Shown: one piece after another, positions 56,660-64,000 of the stretch | How the letters are laid out: each line of letters begins with the position of its first letter | Numbering within the stretch: position 1 is the first letter of the stretch | NCBI GenBank assembly: GCA_964638715.1 | Contig: CAZWZF010000010.1 | Location: 48,551 to 112,550, forward strand | Direction of reading: 5' to 3' | Source of the DNA: JBAXQQ01 sp037131695 | GTDB lineage: Bacteria > Armatimonadota > Hebobacteria > CAIYQO01 | DNA length: 64,000 bases | Program-made: the position numbers and the translations under genes | The notes under the pieces: model-generated | The model's database searches: none | What the model saw: only the letters and a program-made list of their open reading frames with translations | What the model was told of the DNA's origin: nothing

Positions 56660-57409
56660 ATGCCTAAAAATGACCTTGTACAATCTGTTACGCGTGCGCT
56701 GGATCTGCTGGAAATGGTGGGTCGTAGCGAGAACGGGCTGACTCTGCAAGAGATTGCCCGTGGTTTGGGTGTGCAACCGCCGACGGCGCATAATATGGCG
56801 CGGACGCTGGTTGCGCGCGGGTATCTGCAAAAATCGCGCCAGCCGATTCGCTACCAACTCGGTTCAGCATTATTTGGTTTGGTAGATCGGCAGGCGCAGC
56901 GCGATATTCGTGCTCGCGCTGGTGCGGAGATGCAAAAACTTGCCGCTGATTTCCCCGCTGCCACCATTACACTTGTTGAGGCACGCAGCGGTGATTTGCA
57001 GGTGATGCTAAGAATAAGTCCGGAAATGCCAGGAATTATCCAACACCCGCCGTCGCAAACAATGAACGGCTACATCAGCGCCGCCGGACTGGTATTTCAG
57101 GCTTATTGGACAGCATCCGAACGTGCCGATTTTCGCCGCCGCTGTCCTTTTGAAGAATTTGGCGCGAATGCCTGGAACAACATTGAGCAATTTGACGCTG
57201 AATTATCCAGAACTCGCGCCAATGGTTTCGCGACTCCCGCTACTAATAATTTTTTCCGAGTATCTGTTCCCATTTTCAACCATTCAAACGCATTGATAGC
57301 CGCGATAGGCATATCGATGCCTGGCGATAACGTTGCGAAAATTGACGAGGAAATAATCATTAATCGGCTGAAAACAGCAAGCCGCGTCATTACCGCAACG
57401 GAAGGATAA
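56660..57409 (+). CDS. IclR-family transcriptional regulator
   Basis: 249 residues. The N-terminal winged helix-turn-helix (VTRALDLLEMVGRSENGLTL, IARGLGVQPPTAHNMARTLV) and the C-terminal effector domain (about 75-245) match IclR, whose members repress or activate catabolic genes on binding a small molecule. No strong ribosome site is visible before the ATG. The gene is 4 bp upstream of the 4Fe-4S protein gene and probably controls that operon, possibly together with the inverted repeat upstream. Confidence 0.9.
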   Translation: MPKNDLVQSVTRALDLLEMVGRSENGLTLQEIARGLGVQPPTAHNMARTLVARGYLQKSRQPIRYQLGSALFGLVDRQAQRDIRARAGAEMQKLAADFPAATITLVEARSGDLQVMLRISPEMPGIIQHPPSQTMNGYISAAGLVFQAYWTASERADFRRRCPFEEFGANAWNNIEQFDAELSRTRANGFATPATNNFFRVSVPIFNHSNALIAAIGISMPGDNVAKIDEEIIINRLKTASRVITATEG

Positions 57410-57413
57410 TAAG

Positions 57414-58424
57414 ATGTTAACTTCAGAATCTATCAAACAGCAGGCAAAGGCAATGGGTGCTGATTGCGTCGGCATCGCGTCTATTGATCGTTTTGAAGGC
57501 GCGCCAATACAACAGGACCCGCGCCAGATAATGCCGGAAGCGAAATCAGTTATCGCAGTTGCTTTTCGTGTTAATCGCGGTTCATTGCGCGGTATTGAAG
57601 AAGGAACATTTTTCAGCAATTACAGTGCCATGGGGTACGGCGGCATCACTTACCTGTTTATGCCGATGGTGGTGATGAATATGGCGCGAATGATAGAGGA
57701 TGAAGGTTATGAAGCGATACCGTATGGGCATCAAAGCGATTGGCGGGCTATTGACCAGGATGGGGTAACCAGAAACGGTTTCAGCCGACCGGTGGCGCCT
57801 GGCAGGGCATCTCCCGATGTTGCAGTTAACCTGCGCATCGCGGCTTACCTGGCAGGTCTTGGTGAAATCGGTTACAGCAAAGTATTCTTGACCCCTGAAT
57901 TTGGCCCTCGTCAGCGAGTTGGCATAATAATTACTGAAGCAGAACTGGAGCCAGACCCCATTTACAATGGCACCCCGTTATGCAATCGCTGCATGGCGTG
58001 TGTTCGCGAGTGTCCGGGACAGGCGATTAATGGCGAAAAGACGGTGAAGGTAAATTTAGCTGGTCATGATGTGGAATGGGGTGAATTGGATTGCGCCGCC
58101 TGCGATATCGCGTTTCGAGGCGGAAAAGAATTGACCGACCCTGAACAGGAAGCACCATATATCGATGGTACTATGTATGGCAAACCGATTACACCATCAG
58201 AGATATCTCCATTTTACAAAAAACCGCGCAACCTTTATAACACCGGGCAGGCGGTTTGTGGCGGTCGCGGATGTATGCGGGCATGTATGATAAATATGGA
58301 AGTGCGCGGCGTGGTAGGCAACAAGTTCCATTTAAAATTCCGCCGCCGCAAACCCTGGACAATTAACTGGTCAGTTGAACAAGAAAGTGAAAATATTGAA
58401 AAATATGACAGCGGAACCGACTGA
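57414..58424 (+). CDS. 4Fe-4S protein related to epoxyqueuosine reductase / reductive dehalogenase-like proteins
   Basis: 336 residues. It has the N-terminal fold seen in QueG-type cobalamin-dependent proteins (AKAMGADCVGIASIDRF, MPEAKSVIAVAFRVNRG). A ferredoxin site CNRCMACVRECPGQA lies near residues 190-204, with further cysteines in CAACDIAF and CGGRGCMRAC for a second cluster. QueG itself is fused to different C-terminal repeats and acts on tRNA; this protein is shorter and ends soon after the last cysteines, so another substrate is likely. GGAAGGA lies before the ATG. It is the middle gene of an IclR / Fe-S / U32-like operon. Confidence 0.8.
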   Translation: MLTSESIKQQAKAMGADCVGIASIDRFEGAPIQQDPRQIMPEAKSVIAVAFRVNRGSLRGIEEGTFFSNYSAMGYGGITYLFMPMVVMNMARMIEDEGYEAIPYGHQSDWRAIDQDGVTRNGFSRPVAPGRASPDVAVNLRIAAYLAGLGEIGYSKVFLTPEFGPRQRVGIIITEAELEPDPIYNGTPLCNRCMACVRECPGQAINGEKTVKVNLAGHDVEWGELDCAACDIAFRGGKELTDPEQEAPYIDGTMYGKPITPSEISPFYKKPRNLYNTGQAVCGGRGCMRACMINMEVRGVVGNKFHLKFRRRKPWTINWSVEQESENIEKYDSGTD

Positions 58425-58487
58425 ATCAGTTGTCAGTGGTTATATTTATATAATCTTGTAAATCATGTCAATAAAGTGTGAACCTAT

Positions 58488-58610
58488 ATGAAATTTGCGG
58501 TTGGGTATCAATTATTCGAAGGTGATGGTGAAGAGCCATTTATCGATGTTGTCCGGGATTATAGAAAAGATATCGCTGAGGTTTATTTTCCCTGGGGTGA
58601 CATGCCATCC
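58488..58610 (+). other. True 5' end of the U32-like gene, duplicated by scaffolding
   Basis: From the ATG at 58488 the frame reads MKFAVGYQLFEGDGEEPFID and on to FPWGDMPS without interruption. The last base before the break (58610) matches 58819 across the gap. Joining 58610 directly to 58820 gives a continuous 339-residue protein. This part is therefore probably the real sequence, and 58611-58819 a partial second rendering of it. Confidence 0.85.
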
Positions 58611-58819
58611 ATGTCAATAAAGTGTGAACCTATATGAAATTTGCGGTTGGGTATCAATTATTCGNNNNNNNNNNNNNNNNNNNNNNNNNNNNNNNNNNNN
58701 NNNNNNNNNNNNNNNNNNNNNNNNNNNNNNNNNNNNNNNNNNNNNNNNNNNNNNNNNNNNNNNNGGATTATAGAAAAGATATCGCTGAGGTTTATTTTCC
58801 CTGGGGTGACATGCCATCC
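58611..58819. other. Assembly artefact: repeated sequence around a 100-N gap
   Basis: 58611-58664 repeats 58465-58518 and 58765-58819 repeats 58556-58610. The N run is 58665-58764, exactly 100 bases. According to the first copy only 37 bases belong in the gap. The 63-base excess is a multiple of three, so the frame stays open through the gap by chance. Confidence 0.9.
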
Positions 58820-59716
58820 GGTCGGTCACCGCTGGCATCACGTCGCGGATATACCAACTGGGGTGCGCAAAATCAATTAATTGCTGATTTGTGCCAACTG
58901 CGCAGCATGGGCATAAAACTGGATTTACTGTTTAACGCCAATTGTTACGGTGGACTGGCAATCAGCAAGCATCTGGAAGCGCAAATTGCATCGGTAATAG
59001 ATTACCTGGCGGAGACAGTCGGCGGGATAGATATCATAACCACCACATCGCTGGCGATTGCCCGCACAGTGAAGAAATATTATCCGGGCATAAAGGTGCG
59101 GGCATCGGTGAATATGCGTATCGGTACAGTGAAAGGGATGGAATATATTGCCGATACCTTTGATGAGTATTATGTGCAGCGCGAATTTAACCGGAACTTG
59201 CCTATTGTTAAAGAATTAAAAAGCTGGGCAGACGCCAACGGCAAGAATTTATATATGCTGGCGAATAGCGGATGCCTGAACTTCTGTTCCGGGCAGACTT
59301 TTCATGATAATTTAGTTGCACATGAGAAGGATATTGCTGAAACTGATAACATTGAGGATTGGATCCCCCATGTTTGCTGGAATTACCTGGAAAATCGCGA
59401 GAACTGGCCGGCGGTATTGCAAAACAGCTGGGTGCGTCCGGAAGACCTGCATCATTATGATGATATCTTTTCTATCGTGAAATTAGCCACCCGCATGCAT
59501 TCGCGTCCACGCCTGGTGCTGCAGTCGTATACCACCCGCCGGCATTACGGCAACTTGCTTGACTTACTGGAACCGGGATATTCACCCGCATTTGCTCCAA
59601 ATATGATAGACAATTCAGAATTCCCATCCGACTGGTTTGTCAAAACATCCACATGCGGCAACCAGTGCCTCAAATGCGATTATTGCGCGAAAGTATTGGA
59701 AGGGGTACTGCGGTAA
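58634..59716 (+). CDS. U32-like (peptidase U32 family) protein, interrupted by the gap
   Basis: As written it is 360 residues including unknown ones; the corrected gene starting at 58488 would be 339. It shows the U32-type pattern of a barrel followed by cysteines: ANSGCLNFCSGQTFHDN in the middle and CGNQCLKCDYC near the end. U32 proteins were named peptidases, but several act in RNA or quinone hydroxylation and bind iron-sulfur clusters. Together with the upstream 4Fe-4S protein this suggests a redox modification pathway under IclR control. No strong ribosome site is seen before either ATG. Confidence 0.8.
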   Translation: MKFAVGYQLFXXXXXXXXXXXXXXXXXXXXXXXXXXXXXXXXXXDYRKDIAEVYFPWGDMPSGRSPLASRRGYTNWGAQNQLIADLCQLRSMGIKLDLLFNANCYGGLAISKHLEAQIASVIDYLAETVGGIDIITTTSLAIARTVKKYYPGIKVRASVNMRIGTVKGMEYIADTFDEYYVQREFNRNLPIVKELKSWADANGKNLYMLANSGCLNFCSGQTFHDNLVAHEKDIAETDNIEDWIPHVCWNYLENRENWPAVLQNSWVRPEDLHHYDDIFSIVKLATRMHSRPRLVLQSYTTRRHYGNLLDLLEPGYSPAFAPNMIDNSEFPSDWFVKTSTCGNQCLKCDYCAKVLEGVLR

Positions 59717-59724
59717 ATATAACC

Positions 59725-60240
59725 GGGTTATAAGTTTGTGAAAATTTAATTTAGCTGATTATAAGAATGTGCGGTTGGATAAGGGGACTGGGTTCGCATC
59801 CTGAAATTTAGCCTATTTATGATGGTAAGTAGAACCAGGATGCGTTGCCTGTCCCCGATTGACCAGCGTAATACTTCCGGGTACAGGCAAAAATCCGGGG
59901 TGCCACTTAATATTTTACCAGGATTAAATTTACCGGATTTAACCCTGTCCCCTAACACAGCCAATATTTTTCATATTACTGGGTTATCAATTTGTAAAAA
60001 TTCAATTTAGCTGATTATAAAAATGTGCGATTGGATAAGGGGACTGGGTTCGCATCCTGAAATTTAGCCTATTTATGATGGTAAGNNNNNNNNNNNNNNN
60101 NNNNNNNNNNNNNNNNNNNNNNNNNNNNNNNNNNNNNNNNNNNNNNNNNNNNNNNNNNNNNNNNNNNNNNNNNNNNNNNNNNNNNTCATATTACTGGGTT
60201 ATCAATTTGTAAAAATTCAATTTAGCTGATTATAAAAATG
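59725..60240. repeat. Tandem intergenic repeat (256-bp period) with a second 100-N gap
   Basis: The sequence starting at 59725 recurs from 59981 with a period of 256 bp, and a third fragment follows the gap at 60186-60240. The N run is 60086-60185. Each unit holds the palindromic pair GGGGACTGGGTTCGCATCCT(G) and CAGGATGCGTTGCCTGTCCC(C), at 59783-59803 and 59836-59856 in the first unit; 60039-60059 is the left half in the second. The bases on both sides of the gap already occur upstream, so the second unit may be partly an assembly duplicate. No gene is seen in 59717-60326. Confidence 0.75.
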
Positions 60241-60262
60241 AAAACAAATTACTCGAACAAAT

Positions 60263-60297
60263 AAAACCGCCATGTTACTTATTAACATGGCGGTTTT
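60263..60297 (-). terminator. Terminator of the prepilin/PstS-like gene
   Basis: A perfect 15-bp stem (AAAACCGCCATGTTA with its complement at 60283-60297) and a 5-nt loop. On the minus strand a run of T follows. It lies 29 bp beyond the stop codon at 60327. A very similar terminator (62391-62424) serves the next gene. Confidence 0.88.
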
Positions 60298-60326
60298 ATT
60301 CTTGGGGTCAGGGTCAGTTAGTTAGA

Positions 60327-61826
60327 TTACCAGGTTTGGGTTGGTGCTAAATAATCAGTAGCTACTTTTTTAGGTGCAAAGAAACTTGTCTGGAAAGGCA
60401 GACTCTTTTGGAATGTAGTTTTTTCAGTCATGTATGTTATTATTCCAGCTGCTCCAGGATTTGGTGTAGTACCATTAGCTCTTACGAATAATGGGCGTTG
60501 GAATAACCAGCCGCCAACTCCAGTACCAGCAGTAACTGCTGCACGAGAAAATGTCTGAACAGTAGCAGCTACAGCAGTTGGTGTAGTTCTTGCTGCGCAA
60601 TCCAGAGGAACTATTGAACAAAGATTCGGGTCAACATCACCTAATGAAGCATAGCCAATACCGAACTGATCTGCGCCAACTTTTTGAATCATTTCAGCAG
60701 TTGAAGCTACAGTTATAACTTTTGCTGTTCCAGAAGCCCCTGCTTTAACCCATTTATGGAAGAATTTGTAAGTTCCTGAATCGCTTGCGCGCTCATAAAT
60801 ATTAAGTGATGATACGCCAGCTGGCAATGTTCCTGAGAAATAACTGGTAGCTGTAGCTGCACTAATTTTTGTTAACGGCAGTTTTGAAGCAGCAGAAATA
60901 ACGATTCCCACAGCGTCTGATGCTACACATGTTGCTCCACAAGCTGCGTCCCAATAATCAGTACCTGGCCAAGTAGTTGTTACACCAACACCTAATGTAG
61001 TAGGAGCTGAAGAGTTGGAAGAAGCGCCTAAATCGGTGCCTGGCTCTGCGCAATAGTCGCTGCCTTCAGTACCGGTGAATGTTGCTTCATATCCGCCTTT
61101 CTGCATCCAGCCTTTAACAGCTGACATAATGATTGGTTCAACAGTTGATGAACCGCCATAGGTGAACATGTCGGGGGCTACAGTAATGGCTGAAGATGGT
61201 GGGATAACGCCTGCACCAGGGTTATTAATCCAACCGAATGACTGCGGGTAGAAGAAAGCGCGTCCATAAGCACCAGTGCCATCAGATCCATCAGTAATAG
61301 CTTTTTTCTTTGCAGTAAAGGCAGCGTGGCCATCAACATATGAAATGGTATAGCCGTTGTCATGTCGTGCATCAACTTTACCGGAGAAGTCTCCACCATT
61401 GATAACTAAGCCATTAGGGTATTTTCTTGAAACGCCATCAATTAACAGACCTACTTCTGAAGCATTAAGAACTGATTCACTGGTGATACCCTTGCCATCA
61501 GCTCCATTTAATAGACCATCGTAGTTGTAGCTTACATAGCCATCTGCATTCGGGTCGGTTGGGCAGCTGAACATTTTCTTGTTGTTGTTCATGTATCCGC
61601 CCATGTCGGTTACCCATGTTGCTGAATCAGGATAACGCTTGTTGTCCTGCACATACATCGCACTGGCGGTTGCCATCTGTTTCAAGTTGCTGATACAGGT
61701 GCTTTGTGATGCTTTTTCTTTCGCCTTGGCGAAAACTGGGAACATGATCGAGGCTAAAATCGCAATAATCGCGATTACTACCAGCAGCTCGATCAGCGTG
61801 AAACCACGCTTGGAATTCTGTGTCAT
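60327..61826 (-). CDS. Prepilin-like protein fused to a PstS-like substrate-binding domain
   Basis: 499 residues. Residues 1-45 carry the type IV prepilin signature: short basic leader, Gly8 before the cleavage point, and the FTLIELLVVIAIIAI helix with Glu5 of the mature form. H155 and DG at 165-166 make the H-x9-DG motif of pseudopilins of this class. Residues about 218-480 instead resemble PstS phosphate-binding proteins: GGSSTVEPI, TGTEGSDYCAEPGTDLGASS, ASDAVGIVI with LPLTKI, YERASDSGTYKFF, and GADQFGIGYASLGDVD, in the family's order. A secreted, pilus-anchored oxyanion binder is inferred. GGGGAGAG lies 4 nt upstream of the ATG. The leader contains three hairpin repeats at 61854-61939. Confidence 0.85.
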   Translation of the reverse strand: MTQNSKRGFTLIELLVVIAIIAILASIMFPVFAKAKEKASQSTCISNLKQMATASAMYVQDNKRYPDSATWVTDMGGYMNNNKKMFSCPTDPNADGYVSYNYDGLLNGADGKGITSESVLNASEVGLLIDGVSRKYPNGLVINGGDFSGKVDARHDNGYTISYVDGHAAFTAKKKAITDGSDGTGAYGRAFFYPQSFGWINNPGAGVIPPSSAITVAPDMFTYGGSSTVEPIIMSAVKGWMQKGGYEATFTGTEGSDYCAEPGTDLGASSNSSAPTTLGVGVTTTWPGTDYWDAACGATCVASDAVGIVISAASKLPLTKISAATATSYFSGTLPAGVSSLNIYERASDSGTYKFFHKWVKAGASGTAKVITVASTAEMIQKVGADQFGIGYASLGDVDPNLCSIVPLDCAARTTPTAVAATVQTFSRAAVTAGTGVGGWLFQRPLFVRANGTTPNPGAAGIITYMTEKTTFQKSLPFQTSFFAPKKVATDYLAPTQTW

Positions 61827-61853
61827 TTTACTCTCCCCTTTTGGAAATTTTTT

Positions 61854-61939
61854 GCAGATACATTATTGCTCTGCTTAAATTATCGCGGATGCATGATTGC
61901 TCCGCTTCAACTTTCCACGGTTAGCACTATTGCCCCGTG
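61854..61939 (-). promoter_or_regulatory. Three tandem hairpin units at 31-bp spacing in the prepilin-like gene leader
   Basis: Imperfect palindromes begin at 61854 (GCAGA...TCTGC, 21 bp), 61885 (GCGGA...TCCGC, 21 bp) and 61916 (CACGG...CCGTG, 24 bp), exactly 31 bp apart, each with an inner ATTGCTC or ATTGCCC. The nearest begins 28 bp upstream of the start codon. They could be protein operators on the same DNA face or stem-loops in the leader RNA. Confidence 0.6.
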
Positions 61940-62094
61940 TATGACTATGTTATACACCCGCAATATTTGCTTTTCCTTAAGAGAATATTTTTATAAAAAT
62001 AATTTTTCGTTAATTTAAATTCATAATTTTTAAACCTGATTTTAATAAATCAATGAATGGACAGTAAGTAATTTGAAAGTATAAGGAATGAAGA

Positions 62095-62362
62095 ATGAAC
62101 TGCCGGGGACAGGTAAAAAATCCGGGATGCCGCTTGATATTTTACAAGGATTAAATTTACCGGATTTAATTCTGTGCTGAGCTTGCTGAAGTGCCAGCCT
62201 ACTTACACAGCCAATATTTTTCATATTACCGGATTAAAAATTTGTAGAAATTTTATTTTGCTGATTATAAAAAATGCGGCAAAATAAGGGGACTGGGTTC
62301 GCATCCTGAAAATTCAGCCAATGTATTATGGTTAGCAGAATCAGGATGCGTTGCCTGTCCCC
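62095..62362. repeat. Third copy of the GGGGAC palindromic repeat family
   Basis: The palindromic pair is at 62288-62308 and 62342-62362. The preceding 62100-62280 matches the second part of the 59725 unit (CCGGGATGCCGCTTGATATT, TTAAATTTACCGGATTTAA, CACAGCCAATATTTTTCATA), with an insertion around 62180-62205. It lies in the 61940-62457 interval between two minus-strand genes; no gene is seen there. Confidence 0.75.
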
Positions 62363-62390
62363 GACTGACTCGGCTGTTCATAAACAAATA

Positions 62391-62424
62391 AAACCGGCAT
62401 GCTAATAATTGACATGCCGGCTTT
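62391..62424 (-). terminator. Terminator of the HEAT-repeat gene
   Basis: AAACCGGCATG (62391-62401) pairs with CATGCCGGCTTT (62413-62424) across a short loop. On the minus strand the stem is followed by T-rich sequence. It lies 33 bp after the stop codon at 62458. Confidence 0.8.
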
Positions 62425-62457
62425 AGCAGATTCAAGTGATTCAGATTTAATCATTTT

Positions 62458-64000
62458 TTACCAGGTAAAGCCTGGTGTTGGTTGACCAGCACCGCCGCCG
62501 CCATTAGGTCCAAGTCCGTTACCGTAGAAATTGCGTCCGGGTTTACCTGTAGTCGGTGCGCTGCCGTCTATCTTGTCACCGGCTTCACCGGAAAGTTGTG
62601 ATATTGCCCAGGCGGCATTTGCCTTTAATGCCGGGTTTTTCAAGTCTTCTGTAAGTGATGTTATGGCAGTGGCATCACCGGTGCGGCCTAATATCGAGAT
62701 AATCTGGATTTTTACGTTTACATCAGTGGCTTCATTTTTCATTGTTATCAAGGTATTAACTGCTGTGGGAGTTGCGATTTGTCCTAAAGCCTGGTAAACC
62801 TGTTGGCTAAGCGTTGGATTTGATGTTTTTAACCCGGCTAATGCGCCAACAGCCTTGTCGCTTTTGATGGTACCGATAGCTTTAAACGATTCGTCTACCA
62901 TTTTTCTATCAGCACTTTTTGCGCCATCTACCAGCATATCGATGTATTTATCCATATCGCCGACATTGGCGGTACCGTTTTTCAATTCACCCAATGCGCG
63001 GACAGCAGTTATTGCTGTTAATAAATTTGCTTTATCGCTTGCCAATTTTTCAAGAACAGGTACGGCATCTTGCGAACCGGTATTGCCAATAGCGCTGATT
63101 GCAACCTGTTTTTTTTCTGCAACATCGCCATTTAATGCATCTACCAATGCCGGTGCGGCAGCTTTCCCCATGATGCGTAATGCATTAATGGCAGCATTTG
63201 CTGTTTCAGGTACAATTGCCAAATCTATTAATGCTGGTGCAGTGGCTGGATCAGCAATATTGCCTAAAGAGTTTAATACAGTATTTTTAAGATTCTGCAG
63301 TTGCCATTGTTGTTGCGGGTCAGTTGTTTTTTCTTCTAATAAAATAAGTAAAATAGGAGTAGCTTCAACGCTCTTTATATCTCCCAGTGCTCTAACTGCG
63401 GTTGTGCGCAGGTTATAATCTTTTTCATTCAGCAACGGCAGCAGGTAGTCAGTTCCTTTTGTATCGCCAATTTGACCCAGTGTGCGTGCTCCCATAACTT
63501 TTGTATTAACGTCATCAACTTTCATAACATCGCCAATAGCTTTGATTGAATCCGGGTCTTTTAAAATCCCTAAAGCATTGTATGCGGCAAATTTAATTTG
63601 CTGGTCAGGGTCACTTAATAATTTGGTAATTAGCGGCACTGCTTTTTTTTCGCCAATTGTTGCCAGAGCGCGTATTACTTTCACACGAATGGTAGTATCA
63701 GTCTCATTCATCATTCCCAATAAAATATCTGACATTCCATCGGCACCAAGTTGAGCTAACGCAAATGCAGCAGCAAGCTTAACGTTTTTACTGGCATCTT
63801 TATTAAGTAAATTTTTAAGAGGCTGGACAGCGCGGTCATTCTTTAGAATTCCAAGCGTCGTTGCTGCCTGCACGCGAACTGTTTCTACATCATCTTTTAA
63901 ACCTAACATGCAGGTAGTAAAGCGCGGGTCGGTCATTCTGCTGATAGCATCAAGCATGACTACTTTGCTTTCAGGAGTAATTGAAGTGTAGGTATTAAGC
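62458..64000 (-). CDS. HEAT-repeat protein, incomplete at the window edge
   Basis: At least 513 residues are visible, because the frame is open without a stop from the ATG at 63957 to the end of the window; the true start is further right. About a dozen HEAT units of 30-35 residues are present, for example VRVQAATTLGILKNDRAVQP, IRVKVIRALATIGEKKAVPL and LRTTAVRALGDIKSVEATPI. Such solenoids bind proteins or act as scaffolds, and PBS-lyase-type HEAT proteins are common in large environmental bacteria. The C terminus is Gly/Pro-rich (NGGGGAGQPTPGFTW), ending in Thr-Trp like the neighbouring prepilin-like protein (PTQTW). Confidence 0.88.
   Translation of the reverse strand, partial: LNTYTSITPESKVVMLDAISRMTDPRFTTCMLGLKDDVETVRVQAATTLGILKNDRAVQPLKNLLNKDASKNVKLAAAFALAQLGADGMSDILLGMMNETDTTIRVKVIRALATIGEKKAVPLITKLLSDPDQQIKFAAYNALGILKDPDSIKAIGDVMKVDDVNTKVMGARTLGQIGDTKGTDYLLPLLNEKDYNLRTTAVRALGDIKSVEATPILLILLEEKTTDPQQQWQLQNLKNTVLNSLGNIADPATAPALIDLAIVPETANAAINALRIMGKAAAPALVDALNGDVAEKKQVAISAIGNTGSQDAVPVLEKLASDKANLLTAITAVRALGELKNGTANVGDMDKYIDMLVDGAKSADRKMVDESFKAIGTIKSDKAVGALAGLKTSNPTLSQQVYQALGQIATPTAVNTLITMKNEATDVNVKIQIISILGRTGDATAITSLTEDLKNPALKANAAWAISQLSGEAGDKIDGSAPTTGKPGRNFYGNGLGPNGGGGAGQPTPGFTW

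Noticed and set aside
58634..59716. A real tandem duplication of the U32-like gene start
   Set aside because: The repeated parts are exact, flank a run of exactly 100 N, and collapse to a perfect continuous gene; a scaffolding error explains all of this.

Overview
The window looks like part of a draft, scaffolded chromosome (two runs of exactly 100 N) from a Gram-negative-type (diderm), polysaccharide-degrading bacterium. Evidence for a diderm envelope is an LptF/LptG-family permease and a Wzm/Wzt-type glycan exporter. The prepilin-like protein near the right end has the N-terminal style (GFTLIELLVVIAIIAILASI, then FPVFAKAKEKA) that I associate with Armatimonadota and related environmental phyla. 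That placement is an inference and is weak.

Layout. Positions 1-6300: a GH38 alpha-mannosidase, a secreted SGNH hydrolase with a C-terminal beta-propeller, and a short lipoyl/subunit-binding-domain protein. Positions 6308-8523: a probable replication origin with many DnaA-box-like sites, then dnaA. Positions 8629-18000: Nudix hydrolase, a very large secreted GH2-type enzyme, an unknown protein, and a secreted GH36 alpha-galactosidase. Positions 18168-23214: SDR and VOC enzymes, then an overlapping operon of glycan ABC exporter, GNAT protein and LptF/G permease. Positions 23511-43515: a carbohydrate-active block with a clan GH-A glycosidase, two more SGNH hydrolases and three giant secreted proteins. 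It is interrupted by a Schlafen/AlbA-type ATP-binding regulator carrying 11-bp tandem repeats. Positions 43940-51123: two methyltransferases flanking a glycolysis/energy cluster (fba, pfkA, membrane pyrophosphatase). Positions 51323-56116: palindromic mobile repeats, a truncated second copy of the mannosidase, a membrane protein with four zinc-binding anti-sigma-like domains, and recQ. Positions 56660-59716: IclR regulator, 4Fe-4S protein and U32-like protein. Positions 60327-64000: a prepilin-like protein whose C-terminal half resembles the PstS phosphate-binding fold, and a HEAT-repeat protein running off the window.

The main theme is breakdown of complex, acetylated glycans outside the cytoplasm. 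Mannosidase, galactosidase, GH2 and GH-A enzymes would work with SGNH esterases and large propeller/CBM9-like proteins that probably bind glycans. Several of these genes share a GTATACT-containing -10 region.

The intergenic DNA is unusually rich in palindromic repeats. There are at least six copies of a MITE-like family with TACAGTCACCGTTTGG ends, two REP-like hairpin families, a RAYT-like palindromic family, and one large nested inverted repeat. One MITE copy borders both the intact mannosidase and its truncated duplicate. The strongest candidate for something undescribed is the pilin/PstS-like fusion, which has three hairpin units at exact 31-bp spacing in its leader.
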